Positions 1 to 9,915 are shown, counted from the first letter of the stretch. The stretch is DNA of 10,078 bases from an uncultured Lachnospiraceae bacterium (GCA_934370915.1 CAKRNI010000083.1:1-10078); one strand, 5' to 3'. The notes: generated by a model from the sequence alone, not told the origin. Numbers and translations: made by a program.

Positions 1-1056
1 GACAGCGAGACAAAGAATGAGAAAGCGATGGGGGAAAAGTTAGTTGAGGATCTGAAGGCACTCGGTCTGGAAGTAAAGACCGATAAGGCTGGAGAGGGAT
101 TCGGATCCAACGGATTTAACGTATGCGCATATCTTCCGGGAACGCTTCCGGGTGAGCCGACAATTATGTGCGCGCATATGGATACCGTAACTCCGGGCAA
201 CGGGATCAAACCGCTGATCGATGACGGAATTATCCATACAGACGGATCTACGATCCTTTCTGGTGATGACAAGTCCGGAATCGCGGCGATCATGGAGGCT
301 GTCAAGGTGATCAAAGAGCAGAATCTTCCGTGCCGCAGCACAGAGATCTTATTCACCATCGGTGAAGAGGGTGGAATGAACGGCGTTAAAAATATGGATC
401 TGTCCATGATCAAGGGCAAAGAGGCGATGGTATTCGATGCCAGCGGTGATGTTGGAAAGATCTTAACCTGCGGACCTGGCCAGATCAAGATCTTCGCGAC
501 GATCATCGGACGTTCCTCCCATGCAGGACTTGCTCCGGAAGAGGGAATCAGCGCGATCCAGGTAGCGGCAAAGGGAATCGCAAAGATGAACCTGCTCCGC
601 ATTGATGAGGAGACGACCTGCAATATCGGAACCTTAAAGGCTGAGTACGCAACCAATATCGTTCCGGAAAAGGCAGAGTTTGTGGCAGAGGTGAGAAGCC
701 GCAACCTCGATAAATTAAACGCGCAGGCTGCCCATATGCAGAAATGCTTACAGGATGCCTGTGACGAGATGGGCGCAAAGCTTGAGATCGAGTTAAAGAC
801 AAACTATGTAAGCTTCAATGTTGCGAACGACGATCCGATGGTACAGAGAGTATTCGAGTCCTGCAAGCGCATCGGCTGCGAACCGATGACTGCAAAGGGC
901 GGCGGCGGAAGCGACGCGAACGTAATGGCCCTTCACGGAATCAAGCCGATCGTTCTCTCTACCGGTATGACGAAGGTACATACTACGGGTGAGACGCTGA
1001 AGATCGAGAACCTCAATAAGTGCGCGGAGCTTGTTCTGGATCTTATGACACACTAA
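1..1056 (+). CDS. M20-family peptidase T-like metallopeptidase (5' end missing)
   Basis: This is a di-zinc aminopeptidase of the M20 family, closest by motif to peptidase T (tripeptidase) and its Gram-positive 'peptidase T-like' relatives. It would trim small peptides in the cytoplasm. The frame is open from position 1, beginning DSETKNEKA before the first ATG at 28. That matches the conserved N-terminal 'DSET.NE' stretch of the family, so the true start lies upstream and ATG 28 is internal. Counting from that ATG, I see the metal site AHMDT (H50, D52), SGDDKSG (bridging Asp near 81), GEEGG (catalytic and metal Glu 113/114), VFDASG (D137), the dimerisation-domain SSHAG (H165), GGGGSDAN (291-298) and KVHTTGE (last zinc His, H318). 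No active-site residue is missing. It is followed by a strong terminator and so is a transcription unit separate from the atp operon. The family is secure; the exact substrate is not. Confidence 0.93.
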   Translation, partial: DSETKNEKAMGEKLVEDLKALGLEVKTDKAGEGFGSNGFNVCAYLPGTLPGEPTIMCAHMDTVTPGNGIKPLIDDGIIHTDGSTILSGDDKSGIAAIMEAVKVIKEQNLPCRSTEILFTIGEEGGMNGVKNMDLSMIKGKEAMVFDASGDVGKILTCGPGQIKIFATIIGRSSHAGLAPEEGISAIQVAAKGIAKMNLLRIDEETTCNIGTLKAEYATNIVPEKAEFVAEVRSRNLDKLNAQAAHMQKCLQDACDEMGAKLEIELKTNYVSFNVANDDPMVQRVFESCKRIGCEPMTAKGGGGSDANVMALHGIKPIVLSTGMTKVHTTGETLKIENLNKCAELVLDLMTH

Positions 1057-1102
1057 TGAATAGAATAAGATTTGCTGGAATGTGAAAAAAGGCAAATAGA
1101 TT

Positions 1103-1140
1103 ACAGGGCAGCTGATAAAAAGCTGCTCTGTTTTTTGTTT
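1103..1140 (+). terminator. Intrinsic terminator of the M20 peptidase gene
   Basis: An 11-bp stem (1103-1113 with 1121-1131) and a 7-nt loop GATAAAA are followed by TTTTTTGTTT. The single imperfect pair (G1107 with T1127) is a G-U wobble only in + strand RNA, so the orientation is +. It lies 46 nt after the peptidase stop codon. Confidence 0.93.
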
Positions 1141-1154
1141 AACAGGAGATCACG

Positions 1155-1274
1155 ATGGAACGGGCAGATAAAAAAGGCACTAACATGCCTAAGATGCGCA
1201 TTCGCGCGAAGATGCAGATTGTCGCAAGAGCCCGTACCCGGTGCGAGAATATGTCGATTGATTTTGGGACATGA
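1155..1274 (+). CDS. Doubtful small ORF, 39 aa
   Basis: An ATG preceded by AGGAG (1144-1148, 6-nt gap) opens a 39-codon frame ending in TGA at 1272-1274. The peptide is basic and Met/Arg-rich (for example PKMRIRAKMQIVARARTR), with one cysteine and no membrane segment or signal peptide. I recognise no family. It begins only 15 nt after the peptidase terminator and has no visible promoter of its own. The good ribosome binding site is the only positive evidence, so this may well be chance. A 10-bp palindrome (TTCGCGCGAA, 1201-1210) lies inside it. Confidence 0.18.
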   Translation: MERADKKGTNMPKMRIRAKMQIVARARTRCENMSIDFGT

Positions 1275-1303
1275 AAAAACCCCGGTTCTGGCATACCGGA
1301 GTT
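1274..1303 (-). terminator. Intrinsic terminator acting on the - strand
   Basis: Read on the - strand, 1303 to 1295 pairs with 1286 to 1278 as a continuous 9-bp stem with an 8-nt loop, and the T run is the complement of 1279-1274. The pair 1300/1281 is a U-G wobble in - strand RNA but an A/C mismatch in + strand RNA, and the + strand side has only TTCTTTC as a tail. The element therefore fits - strand transcription better. No confident - strand gene is present upstream of it, which leaves its purpose open. Confidence 0.5.
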
Positions 1304-1319
1304 CTTTCACACAAATACT

Positions 1320-1445
1320 AAAAAAGGGGGATGTATGAGTATCGAATATATGTCAATTCCGGATCCTTGTAGATCCAGGAATTATGTTTAGTCGAGTCCG
1401 GCATAAATGTGCGCGCATTTCATTTGCCTGCCGGCCCCATTTTTA
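1320..1445. other. Nested inverted repeats: possible structured RNA or small repeat element
   Basis: A run of A5G4 at 1321-1329 is complementary to C4-A-T5 at 1435-1444 (9 bp, one bulged A). Between these arms lie two independent hairpins. The first is 1355-1365 with 1372-1383: 11 bp, one bulged base, loop CTTGTA. The second is 1398-1403 with 1429-1434: a perfect 6-bp CCGGCA/TGCCGG stem with an inner AAATG/CATTT stem (1405-1409 with 1416-1420). The whole would fold as a three-way junction on either strand, with a T run just outside the closing stem on both sides. It contains only trivial ORFs, the longest being 18 codons at 1335-1391 behind GGGGG. It resembles no riboswitch class that I can name. 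A small non-autonomous repeat with terminal inverted repeats is an alternative. Confidence 0.42.
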
Positions 1446-1643
1446 TATATACCTGATCAGGCGCTACACGCCTCGTCTTTCGTTTTTGTAAAACGCTTCG
1501 TGATGTCTTTTGCTGATTGGTATCTTTTATGATACAAAGTATACAGGAAGAATGTGACGGAAGTATGGAGAAACTCTAAAAGGAAAATAAAATAAGTGGA
1601 GATTTTCTAACGAAAAAATAACCATTTCTTTAGAATTTGTTTA
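1446..1643. other. Gene-free spacer with small inverted repeats
   Basis: No gene is visible here. The stretch holds a perfect 10-bp palindrome CCTGATCAGG (1452-1461), a small hairpin AGGCG/CGCCT (1459-1463 with 1469-1473), CGTTTT/AAAACG with a 3-nt loop (1481-1486 with 1490-1495), and GTATC/GATAC (1520-1524 with 1531-1535). The second half is AT-rich and carries two copies of TGGAGA-N3-TCTAA (1566-1579 and 1597-1610), 31 bp apart, upstream of the lipoprotein promoter. Confidence 0.5.
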
Positions 1644-1672
1644 TTGTCATGAAAAAAGAGCCGTGGTATAGT
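1644..1672 (+). promoter_or_regulatory. Sigma-A promoter with extended -10 for the lipoprotein gene
   Basis: The -35 is TTGTCA (1644-1649), the spacer is exactly 17 bp, and the -10 is TATAGT (1667-1672), preceded by TGG (1664-1666), an extended -10 TGn motif. Transcription would start near 1679, giving a leader of about 150 nt before the ATG at 1830. Confidence 0.82.
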
Positions 1673-1678
1673 TCTGAT

Positions 1679-1829
1679 GCAGTGCAACGGGTGGCTTTAC
1701 ACCGGAAAATCCCCTGAGTACCCGGGGAGATGTCTGCGGGGCAGATAACGGAAAAGCAGAAGCTTCCGGGAGTACATATAAAAGAAACTTCCGGGAACAC
1801 ATATAAGATCAGAGGAGGAACTTTTAATC
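1679..1829 (+). promoter_or_regulatory. Long 5' leader of the lipoprotein mRNA
   Basis: The leader contains hairpins GGTG/CACC (1690-1693 with 1700-1703), CCCC/GGGG (1711-1714 with 1724-1727) and a 7-bp stem with GGG loop (1731-1737 with 1741-1747), then a tandem repeat and the ribosome binding site GGAGG at 1814-1818. The first hairpins crowd into about 60 nt, as in cis-regulatory RNAs, but no known riboswitch consensus is recognisable and there is no leader terminator with a T run. Confidence 0.4.
1761..1810 (+). repeat. 25-nt tandem repeat, two diverged copies, in the leader
   Basis: Copies at 1761-1785 and 1786-1810 share the core CTTCCGGGA-NN-ACATATAA (1763-1781 and 1788-1806, 17 of 19 identical). 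The second copy ends a few bases before the lipoprotein ribosome binding site. Confidence 0.75.
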
Positions 1830-2450
1830 ATGAAGAAACACGTTTTACTGGCGGCGGCGCTCTGCATGACAGCAGTGATGGCGACCGCATGCGGATCAAA
1901 ACATACACAGACACAGGAAACCGCGGCAGAGACAACGGCAGAAGCCTCCGATGCGGAGACGAAAGCGGCGGACACGACAAAACCGGATCTTTCCAACGTG
2001 GATCCGAAGATGGCGGAAGGTCCGGGAGCATTTGAGACAGATGAGAGCTCCGAGGGTGTGCAGGTGGAGGAAATCTCCGGTGAGGAGATGGCGAAGCTCC
2101 AGAGTGAGGCTGCTGCAAAGCTTGAAAAAACGGATTACAGGTCTTACGCAAAGGAGCTTGTCGAGATCGTGAAGAATAAGGATATGGAAGGTCTCGCGGA
2201 CCATATTGATTTCCCGGCCTTTATCTCCTGCGTGAAGACGAACGGCGGAATGGTGGATACAAAGGAAGATTTCATGAAGCTGGATCCGGCGGAGATCTTT
2301 TCCGATGAGATGGAGGCAGCGATCGAAAAGGTGGATGTCGATACCCTTGAACCGGTTATGGCAGGAATCGTTCTGGGTGATGGTGCCCCGAATATCATAC
2401 TCGGCATTACCGCGGACGGAAAACTTGCGATCACAGGAATGAATTACTGA
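1830..2450 (+). CDS. Secreted lipoprotein of unknown function, 206 aa
   Basis: The first 21 residues form a lipoprotein signal peptide: basic MKKH, a hydrophobic stretch, then the lipobox ATAC with the lipidated Cys at 21. The mature protein would be anchored on the outer face of the cell membrane. Residues 22-95 are a low-complexity linker rich in Thr, Ala, Glu and Asp, the usual spacer through the cell wall. Residues about 100-206 form a compact mixed helix/strand domain, with YAKELVEIVKNKD, a DFPAF turn, KEDFMKL, a helix around 155-168, and a closing hydrophobic strand pair ending DGKLAITGMNY. That pattern loosely recalls small NTF2-like domains of secreted proteins, but I cannot assign a family. 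The start is set by AGAGGAGG (1811-1818) 11 nt before the ATG. The gene has its own promoter and terminator, so it is a single-gene unit and its position before the atp operon does not by itself imply a role in energy metabolism. Confidence 0.88.
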   Translation: MKKHVLLAAALCMTAVMATACGSKHTQTQETAAETTAEASDAETKAADTTKPDLSNVDPKMAEGPGAFETDESSEGVQVEEISGEEMAKLQSEAAAKLEKTDYRSYAKELVEIVKNKDMEGLADHIDFPAFISCVKTNGGMVDTKEDFMKLDPAEIFSDEMEAAIEKVDVDTLEPVMAGIVLGDGAPNIILGITADGKLAITGMNY

Positions 2451-2510
2451 AAATTACAGGCGGACTGTTGAAGCCACCGCATAAGAAAATAAAGTCTGGA
2501 GAAAAAATGA

Positions 2511-2541
2511 AGGGACATGGAAGTATCTGTGTCTCTTTTTT
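2511..2541 (+). terminator. Intrinsic terminator of the lipoprotein gene
   Basis: An 11-bp stem (2511-2521 with 2526-2536), tetraloop AGTA and TTTTTT (2536-2541). Its three imperfect pairs are all G-U wobbles in + strand RNA and would be mismatches on the other strand, which fixes the orientation. An AT-only hairpin (2542-2547 with 2552-2557) follows directly. Confidence 0.88.
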
Positions 2542-2606
2542 CTATATATAAATATAGAAGAAATATGAATCAGATCTGGATTTGGCCGGAAAGTCATTTG
2601 GCGATT

Positions 2607-2634
2607 TTTGGACAATTATCCAACTGTGTCCAAA
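2607..2634. promoter_or_regulatory. Inverted repeat upstream of the atp promoter, possible operator
   Basis: TTTGGACA (2607-2614) and TGTCCAAA (2627-2634) are perfect 8-bp inverted arms separated by 12 bp. A shorter overlapping inverted repeat TTGGA/TCCAA (2608-2612 with 2619-2623) shares the left arm. The half-site TGGACAA-Nx-TCC recurs at 2693-2703, across the -35 of the atp promoter. A regulator binding site is the natural reading; no regulator is identified. Confidence 0.5.
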
Positions 2635-2692
2635 TATAGCAAATTATTGACAAAAGAATTCACGAAATATCTGTAAAGTCGATGCGTAGAAA

Positions 2693-2721
2693 TGGACAAA
2701 TCCGCAAATATTTAGTATAAT
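2693..2721 (+). promoter_or_regulatory. Sigma-A promoter of the atp operon
   Basis: The -35 is TGGACA (2693-2698), the spacer is 17 bp, and the -10 is a perfect TATAAT (2716-2721). Transcription should start near 2728, about 30 nt before atpZ. A consensus TTGACA at 2647-2652 lies further upstream, but the best hexamers 15-18 bp beyond it (for example TATCTG, TCTGTA) are poor, so a second promoter is uncertain. Confidence 0.85.
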
Positions 2722-2758
2722 GGCGGTATGCGTTACGCGGTAAGTGAGGTGGGAGAAA

Positions 2759-3067
2759 ATGCGTCAGAAAAAAAACGGACTCGAAAACCTGGTGCTGATC
2801 ACCCAGCTCGGACTCAATGTTGTGACACCGGTCCTTATCTGTGTGCTTCTCGGAAGCTGGATCGATAAAAAGACCGGACTTCATACCGTTCTGATCTTCC
2901 TGATCCTGGGTGTTCTCTCGGGCGGCCTGAGTGCATATAAGATGGCGAAGCATATCATAGACAGAGAGAAAGAAGACGAAGACAGGGAAAAGAAAGAGCA
3001 GGTAAAGCAGTGGGAGAGCCGTTTCGGAACCGGAGACGGGACCGACAAGCCGAGAAGATGGCGGTGA
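2759..3067 (+). CDS. atpZ: AtpZ, small accessory membrane protein of the ATP synthase
   Basis: This 102-residue protein has two membrane segments (about 11-32 and 41-61). At the end of the first is the GSWID motif (32-36) typical of the AtpZ family (F0F1-ATPase gene 1), followed by a highly charged, Glu/Lys/Asp-rich cytoplasmic tail (67-102). In alkaliphilic Bacillus, AtpZ and AtpI are reported to assist the synthase and to take up Mg2+/Ca2+; that role here is inference. I chose ATG 2759 because AGGTGG (2747-2752) sits 6 nt before it. A GTG at 2744 in the same frame would add five residues, but it overlaps that ribosome binding site. It is the first gene of the operon, and its position before atpI and atpB supports the assignment. 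Confidence 0.87.
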   Translation: MRQKKNGLENLVLITQLGLNVVTPVLICVLLGSWIDKKTGLHTVLIFLILGVLSGGLSAYKMAKHIIDREKEDEDREKKEQVKQWESRFGTGDGTDKPRRWR

Positions 3068-3150
3068 AGGCCCGGATCGATCAAAGACCCGGCGGCGATG
3101 AAGGTCTGGACGGACCGAAAAATGGGATTTCCTGACCGAAAGCGAAGCAT

Positions 3151-3194
3151 GAGACAGCAGGTAGCTGTCTCTCGAGGCGGACAGCTATGACAGC
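3151..3194 (+). promoter_or_regulatory. Alternative hairpins in the atpZ-atpI spacer
   Basis: GAGACAGC (3151-3158) and GCTGTCTC (3164-3171) form a perfect 8-bp stem with loop AGGTA. The right arm's GCTGTC can instead pair with GACAGC at 3180-3185 or 3189-3194, so the three GACAGC copies compete for one partner. The last copy lies just before the weak atpI ribosome binding site (AAAGGG, ending 3202). There is no T run, so this is not a terminator. The spacer (3068-3212, 145 nt) otherwise shows nothing coding. Confidence 0.5.
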
Positions 3195-3212
3195 AGAAAG
3201 GGTGAAGCAGCA

Positions 3213-3599
3213 GTGAGTGATAAGACAAAGAGACAGGTAGTGGGAATGAGCATCGGGATTCTGATCCATAATATGATCTTGCTTCTCATCTGCCTTATTT
3301 TTTTCCGAACCGTTCCGGTGATCGCCGGAGTGCTGATCGGAGCCGCGGCGGCGGAGGTACTGCTCATCAGTATCGCGAGATCCACGGAACTCTGTGTGGA
3401 ATCGGCTGATGGGGCGTACAGCAGCAAAAAGATGGTGATCCATTCGCTGATCCGCAGCCTGTGCGCGGTAATACTGGTGTGCCTTTTATGGAAATTTACG
3501 ACGATCAACCTTTTAGCGGTGGTTTTCGGCGCACTGGGATTGAAGACCGGAGCTTATGTGTATCCGGTACTTCAGAAACGAACCGACCGTATGGCCTGA
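3213..3599 (+). CDS. atpI: AtpI-like ATP synthase accessory membrane protein
   Basis: This 128-residue protein has four predicted membrane segments (about 9-31, 34-55, 77-93 and 98-120) joined by a short polar loop. It ends with the GALGLKTGAYVYPVLQK stretch typical of the ATP synthase I family. AtpI is thought to help assemble the c ring; in some species it is dispensable. The start is GTG 3213 behind a modest AAAGGG about 10 nt upstream. The first in-frame ATG (residue 12) would cut into the N-terminal part of the first membrane segment. The non-ATG start and weak site suggest low expression relative to the structural subunits. Sequence conservation in this family is low, so the call relies heavily on topology and position between atpZ and atpB. 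Confidence 0.82.
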   Translation: MSDKTKRQVVGMSIGILIHNMILLLICLIFFRTVPVIAGVLIGAAAAEVLLISIARSTELCVESADGAYSSKKMVIHSLIRSLCAVILVCLLWKFTTINLLAVVFGALGLKTGAYVYPVLQKRTDRMA

Positions 3600-3630
3600 T
3601 CTTCAGGCTTGACGGATAGAGCCTTATACG

Positions 3631-3654
3631 CTGCTGTTTCGGAACAGACAGCAG
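3631..3654 (+). other. Small hairpin in the atpI-atpB spacer
   Basis: CTGCTGT (3631-3637) can pair with ACAGCAG (3648-3654). Within the same bases CTGTT-TCGG-AACAG (3634-3647) forms a tight 5-bp tetraloop hairpin. There is no T run. It lies 20 nt before the strong AAGGAGG of atpB. Confidence 0.35.
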
Positions 3655-3687
3655 TCTTCATGAGTCTTAAGGAAAGGAGGAAAAAGA

Positions 3688-4748
<1,061 letters not shown>

Positions 4749-4769
4749 TCCGGATATGGGAACAGGAAA

Positions 4770-4795
4770 AAACTTCCGGCTATGCGCGGAAGTTT
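4770..4795 (+). other. 9-bp hairpin between atpE and atpF
   Basis: AAACTTCCG (4770-4778) and CGGAAGTTT (4787-4795) pair perfectly around an 8-nt loop, 21 nt after the atpE stop. There is no T run, so full termination is unlikely. It could protect the 3' end of processed atpE mRNA or partly reduce read-through, both of which would favour c over the downstream subunits. Confidence 0.7.
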
Positions 4796-4817
4796 GTAAA
4801 GGAGGCGAGATGAGACC

Positions 4818-5333
4818 TTGGAACGGTTAATAAATTTTGACCCTCAATGGATCAACGACATTGTGATCACGGGAATCAATATTTTTATCCTGTTCTTTGT
4901 AATGTCGTATTTCCTCTTTAATCCGGCGCGTGAAGTACTGGAAAAAAGAAGAAAACGGATCGCGGGTGATCTGGAAACGGCAAAGACGAGCCGCGAAGAT
5001 GCGCTCGCGCTGAAAGCAGAGTATGAGGATAAAATAAAGTCCATCGACAAAGAGGCGCAGGAAATTCTCGACACAGCGAGGAAAAAAGCGAAAAAGCAGG
5101 AAGCCGATATCTTAGCGGAAGCGAGAGAGGAAGCAAACCGCATCGTTGACCGGGCAAACCGGGAGATCGAGCTGGAGAAGAAGAAAGCGCTTGAGGACAT
5201 GAAGACGGAGATCGTTTCCATTGCGTCCCTGATGGCAGAGAAGGCGGTTGCCGCTTCCATGGATGTAAAGATCCAGGATTCCCTGATCGAGGAGACTTTA
5301 AAGGAAATGGGTGAGAGCACATGGCAAAGTTAG
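4818..5333 (+). CDS. atpF: ATP synthase Fo subunit b
   Basis: Subunit b is the peripheral stalk that holds F1 still against the rotor. One membrane helix (about 13-34) is followed by the usual NPAREVLEKRRKRI turn (35-48) and a long charged coiled-coil helix to about residue 145, then a short C-terminal part that binds delta. Length is 171 residues, normal for the family. The start is TTG 4818, giving MERLINFDPQW. AAAGGAGG (4798-4805) is 12 nt upstream, a long spacing. An out-of-frame ATG at 4810, nearer that site, opens only six codons (MRPWNG) and stops at 4830. No ATG exists in the b frame near the start; the next alternative is GTG 4863 inside the membrane helix. The gene overlaps atpH by 13 nt. 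Confidence 0.94.
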   Translation: MERLINFDPQWINDIVITGINIFILFFVMSYFLFNPAREVLEKRRKRIAGDLETAKTSREDALALKAEYEDKIKSIDKEAQEILDTARKKAKKQEADILAEAREEANRIVDRANREIELEKKKALEDMKTEIVSIASLMAEKAVAASMDVKIQDSLIEETLKEMGESTWQS

Positions 5334-5869
5334 TGTCAAAGGTCTACGGCGACGCGCTGTTTGAAGCTGCCATGGAGCGGGATATGCTGTCGCCCGTATA
5401 TGAGGAAGTACAGTCACTGCAGACGATCCTCATGGAGAATGCAGACCTTGTACAGTTTTTGAACCATCCGCAGATCATAAAAGAAGAGAAGTTAAAGGTC
5501 GTGGAAAATATTTTTAAAGGAAGAGTTTCCGATGACCTGATGGGATTTCTTGAGACCGTGATCGAAAAGGGACGGCAGAAGGAGCTCCCGAAGATCCTCG
5601 ACTATTTTGTGAATCGTGTAAAGGAATATAAAAAGATCGGTATCGTAACTGTCACAAGTGCGGTGGAGCTCTCCGCAGAGCAGAAGGCCCATACGGAGGC
5701 AAAGCTTTTGGAGACCACATCTTTTGTGAGTCTGGAGGTTACCTATAGCGTCGATCCTGCGATCCTCGGAGGACTCGTGATCAGGATCGGTGACCGTGTG
5801 GTGGACAGCAGCATCAGGACAAGACTCGGAGAGATCCGGAGAGACTTAATGAAGCTGCAGCTGGCATAA
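5321..5869 (+). CDS. atpH: ATP synthase F1 subunit delta
   Basis: Delta joins the top of F1 to the b stalk. The protein has 182 residues. The N-terminal helical domain begins with the family pattern AKLVSKVYGDALFEAA (2-17), and the conserved C-terminal stretch is DPAILGGLVIRIGDRVVD (145-162), followed by SSIRTRLGEIRRDL. ATG 5321 lies within the end of atpF (13-nt overlap) behind GGGTGAG, so translation is probably coupled to that of b. A six-base-pair GC hairpin follows the stop codon immediately. Confidence 0.96.
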   Translation: MAKLVSKVYGDALFEAAMERDMLSPVYEEVQSLQTILMENADLVQFLNHPQIIKEEKLKVVENIFKGRVSDDLMGFLETVIEKGRQKELPKILDYFVNRVKEYKKIGIVTVTSAVELSAEQKAHTEAKLLETTSFVSLEVTYSVDPAILGGLVIRIGDRVVDSSIRTRLGEIRRDLMKLQLA

Positions 5870-5886
5870 TCCCGGTGTCTCCGGGA
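5870..5886 (+). other. GC hairpin directly after the atpH stop codon
   Basis: TCCCGG (5870-5875) and CCGGGA (5881-5886) form a perfect stem with loop TGTCT, starting one base after the TAA. No T run follows. The 98-nt spacer to atpA otherwise contains only the atpA ribosome binding site (GAAGGTG, 5951-5957). Confidence 0.55.
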
Positions 5887-5937
5887 CCGGAAACAGCAGT
5901 CCGGCAGCAGGAATAATACTGAACAGTTACGTGATGA

Positions 5938-7470
<1,533 letters not shown>

Positions 7471-7485
7471 GGCAGGTGATGTATC

Positions 7486-8361
7486 ATGGCAACCATGAGA
7501 GATATTAAACGAAGGAAATCCAGTATTGAGAGTACCGAGCAGATTACCAAAGCCATGAAACTTGTTGCCACTGTAAAACTCCAGAAATCCAGAACGAAGG
7601 CGGAAAATTCGAGACTGTACTTCAATCTGATGTACCAGACGATCCAGGAGATGCTGAAGAAATCCACCGGGATCCGGCACCGCTATTTAAAGAGCGGGGA
7701 TTCGAAGAAAAAGGCAGTTATCGTCGTTTCTTCCAATCGCGGACTTGCCGGCGGATATAACTCCAACATTATCCGTCTCGTGACGGAGAGCGGGATCCCG
7801 AAAGAGGACGCCCTCATCTTCGCGATCGGGCGGAAAGGACGCGACGGACTTTCAAGGAAAGGCTATGAGATCAAAGCGGATTACTCCGATGTGATCGACG
7901 AGCCGCTCTACTCCGACGCGCAGCAGATCTCAAAAGAGCTTTTAGCCATGTTTGAGAAGAACGAGATCGGAGAGATCTATCTGGCGTACACGGCGTTCAA
8001 AAATACCGTAAGCCAGATCCCGACGTTCTTAAAGCTTCTGCCGGTGGATCTTGCGGCAGCAGGGCCGAAGGGCGAAGTGAAAGAAGAAAAATCGGATCTT
8101 CTCATCATGAACTATGAGCCGGACGAGGACGAAGTTCTGGACGCAATTATTCCGAAGTATGTGAGCAGCCTGATCTACGGGGCATTCTTAGAGGCCGTTG
8201 CCAGTGAGAACGGCGCGCGGATGACCGCAATGGATTCGGCGACGAACAACGCGGAAGAGATGATCGGAAAACTGTCGCTGCAGTACAACCGCGCGCGTCA
8301 GGGCTCCATCACTCAGGAGTTGACAGAGATCATCGCGGGCGCGAATGCCATCGATGGTTAA
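7486..8361 (+). CDS. atpG: ATP synthase F1 subunit gamma
   Basis: Gamma is the central shaft that turns with the c ring and drives the conformational changes in beta. The protein has 291 residues. The N-terminal shaft helix carries ITKAMKLVATVKLQKSR (20-36), the middle domain SSNRGLAGGYN (82-92), and the C-terminal shaft helix ARMTAMDSATNNA (244-256), followed by YNRARQGSITQELTEI (267-282). All are hallmark positions of the family. ATG 7486 follows AGGTGAT (7474-7480) closely. Nothing is unusual in the protein. Confidence 0.97.
   Translation: MATMRDIKRRKSSIESTEQITKAMKLVATVKLQKSRTKAENSRLYFNLMYQTIQEMLKKSTGIRHRYLKSGDSKKKAVIVVSSNRGLAGGYNSNIIRLVTESGIPKEDALIFAIGRKGRDGLSRKGYEIKADYSDVIDEPLYSDAQQISKELLAMFEKNEIGEIYLAYTAFKNTVSQIPTFLKLLPVDLAAAGPKGEVKEEKSDLLIMNYEPDEDEVLDAIIPKYVSSLIYGAFLEAVASENGARMTAMDSATNNAEEMIGKLSLQYNRARQGSITQELTEIIAGANAIDG

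Positions 8362-9915
<1,554 letters not shown>

Noticed and set aside
1072..1338. 88-codon + frame after the peptidase gene
   Set aside because: It begins before and runs straight through the strong terminator hairpin and T run, has no ribosome binding site and no recognisable protein features.
1730..2035. 101-codon + frame overlapping the lipoprotein start
   Set aside because: It is an out-of-frame shadow spanning the leader repeats and the lipoprotein signal peptide; the lipoprotein frame has the ribosome binding site and lipobox.
2647..2675. Second atp promoter using the consensus TTGACA at 2647
   Set aside because: No acceptable -10 occurs at 15-18 bp; the TATAAT at 2716 pairs with TGGACA at 2693 instead. 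A weak second promoter cannot be excluded.
2744..2758. GTG start for AtpZ five codons earlier
   Set aside because: It overlaps the ribosome binding site of the better ATG at 2759.
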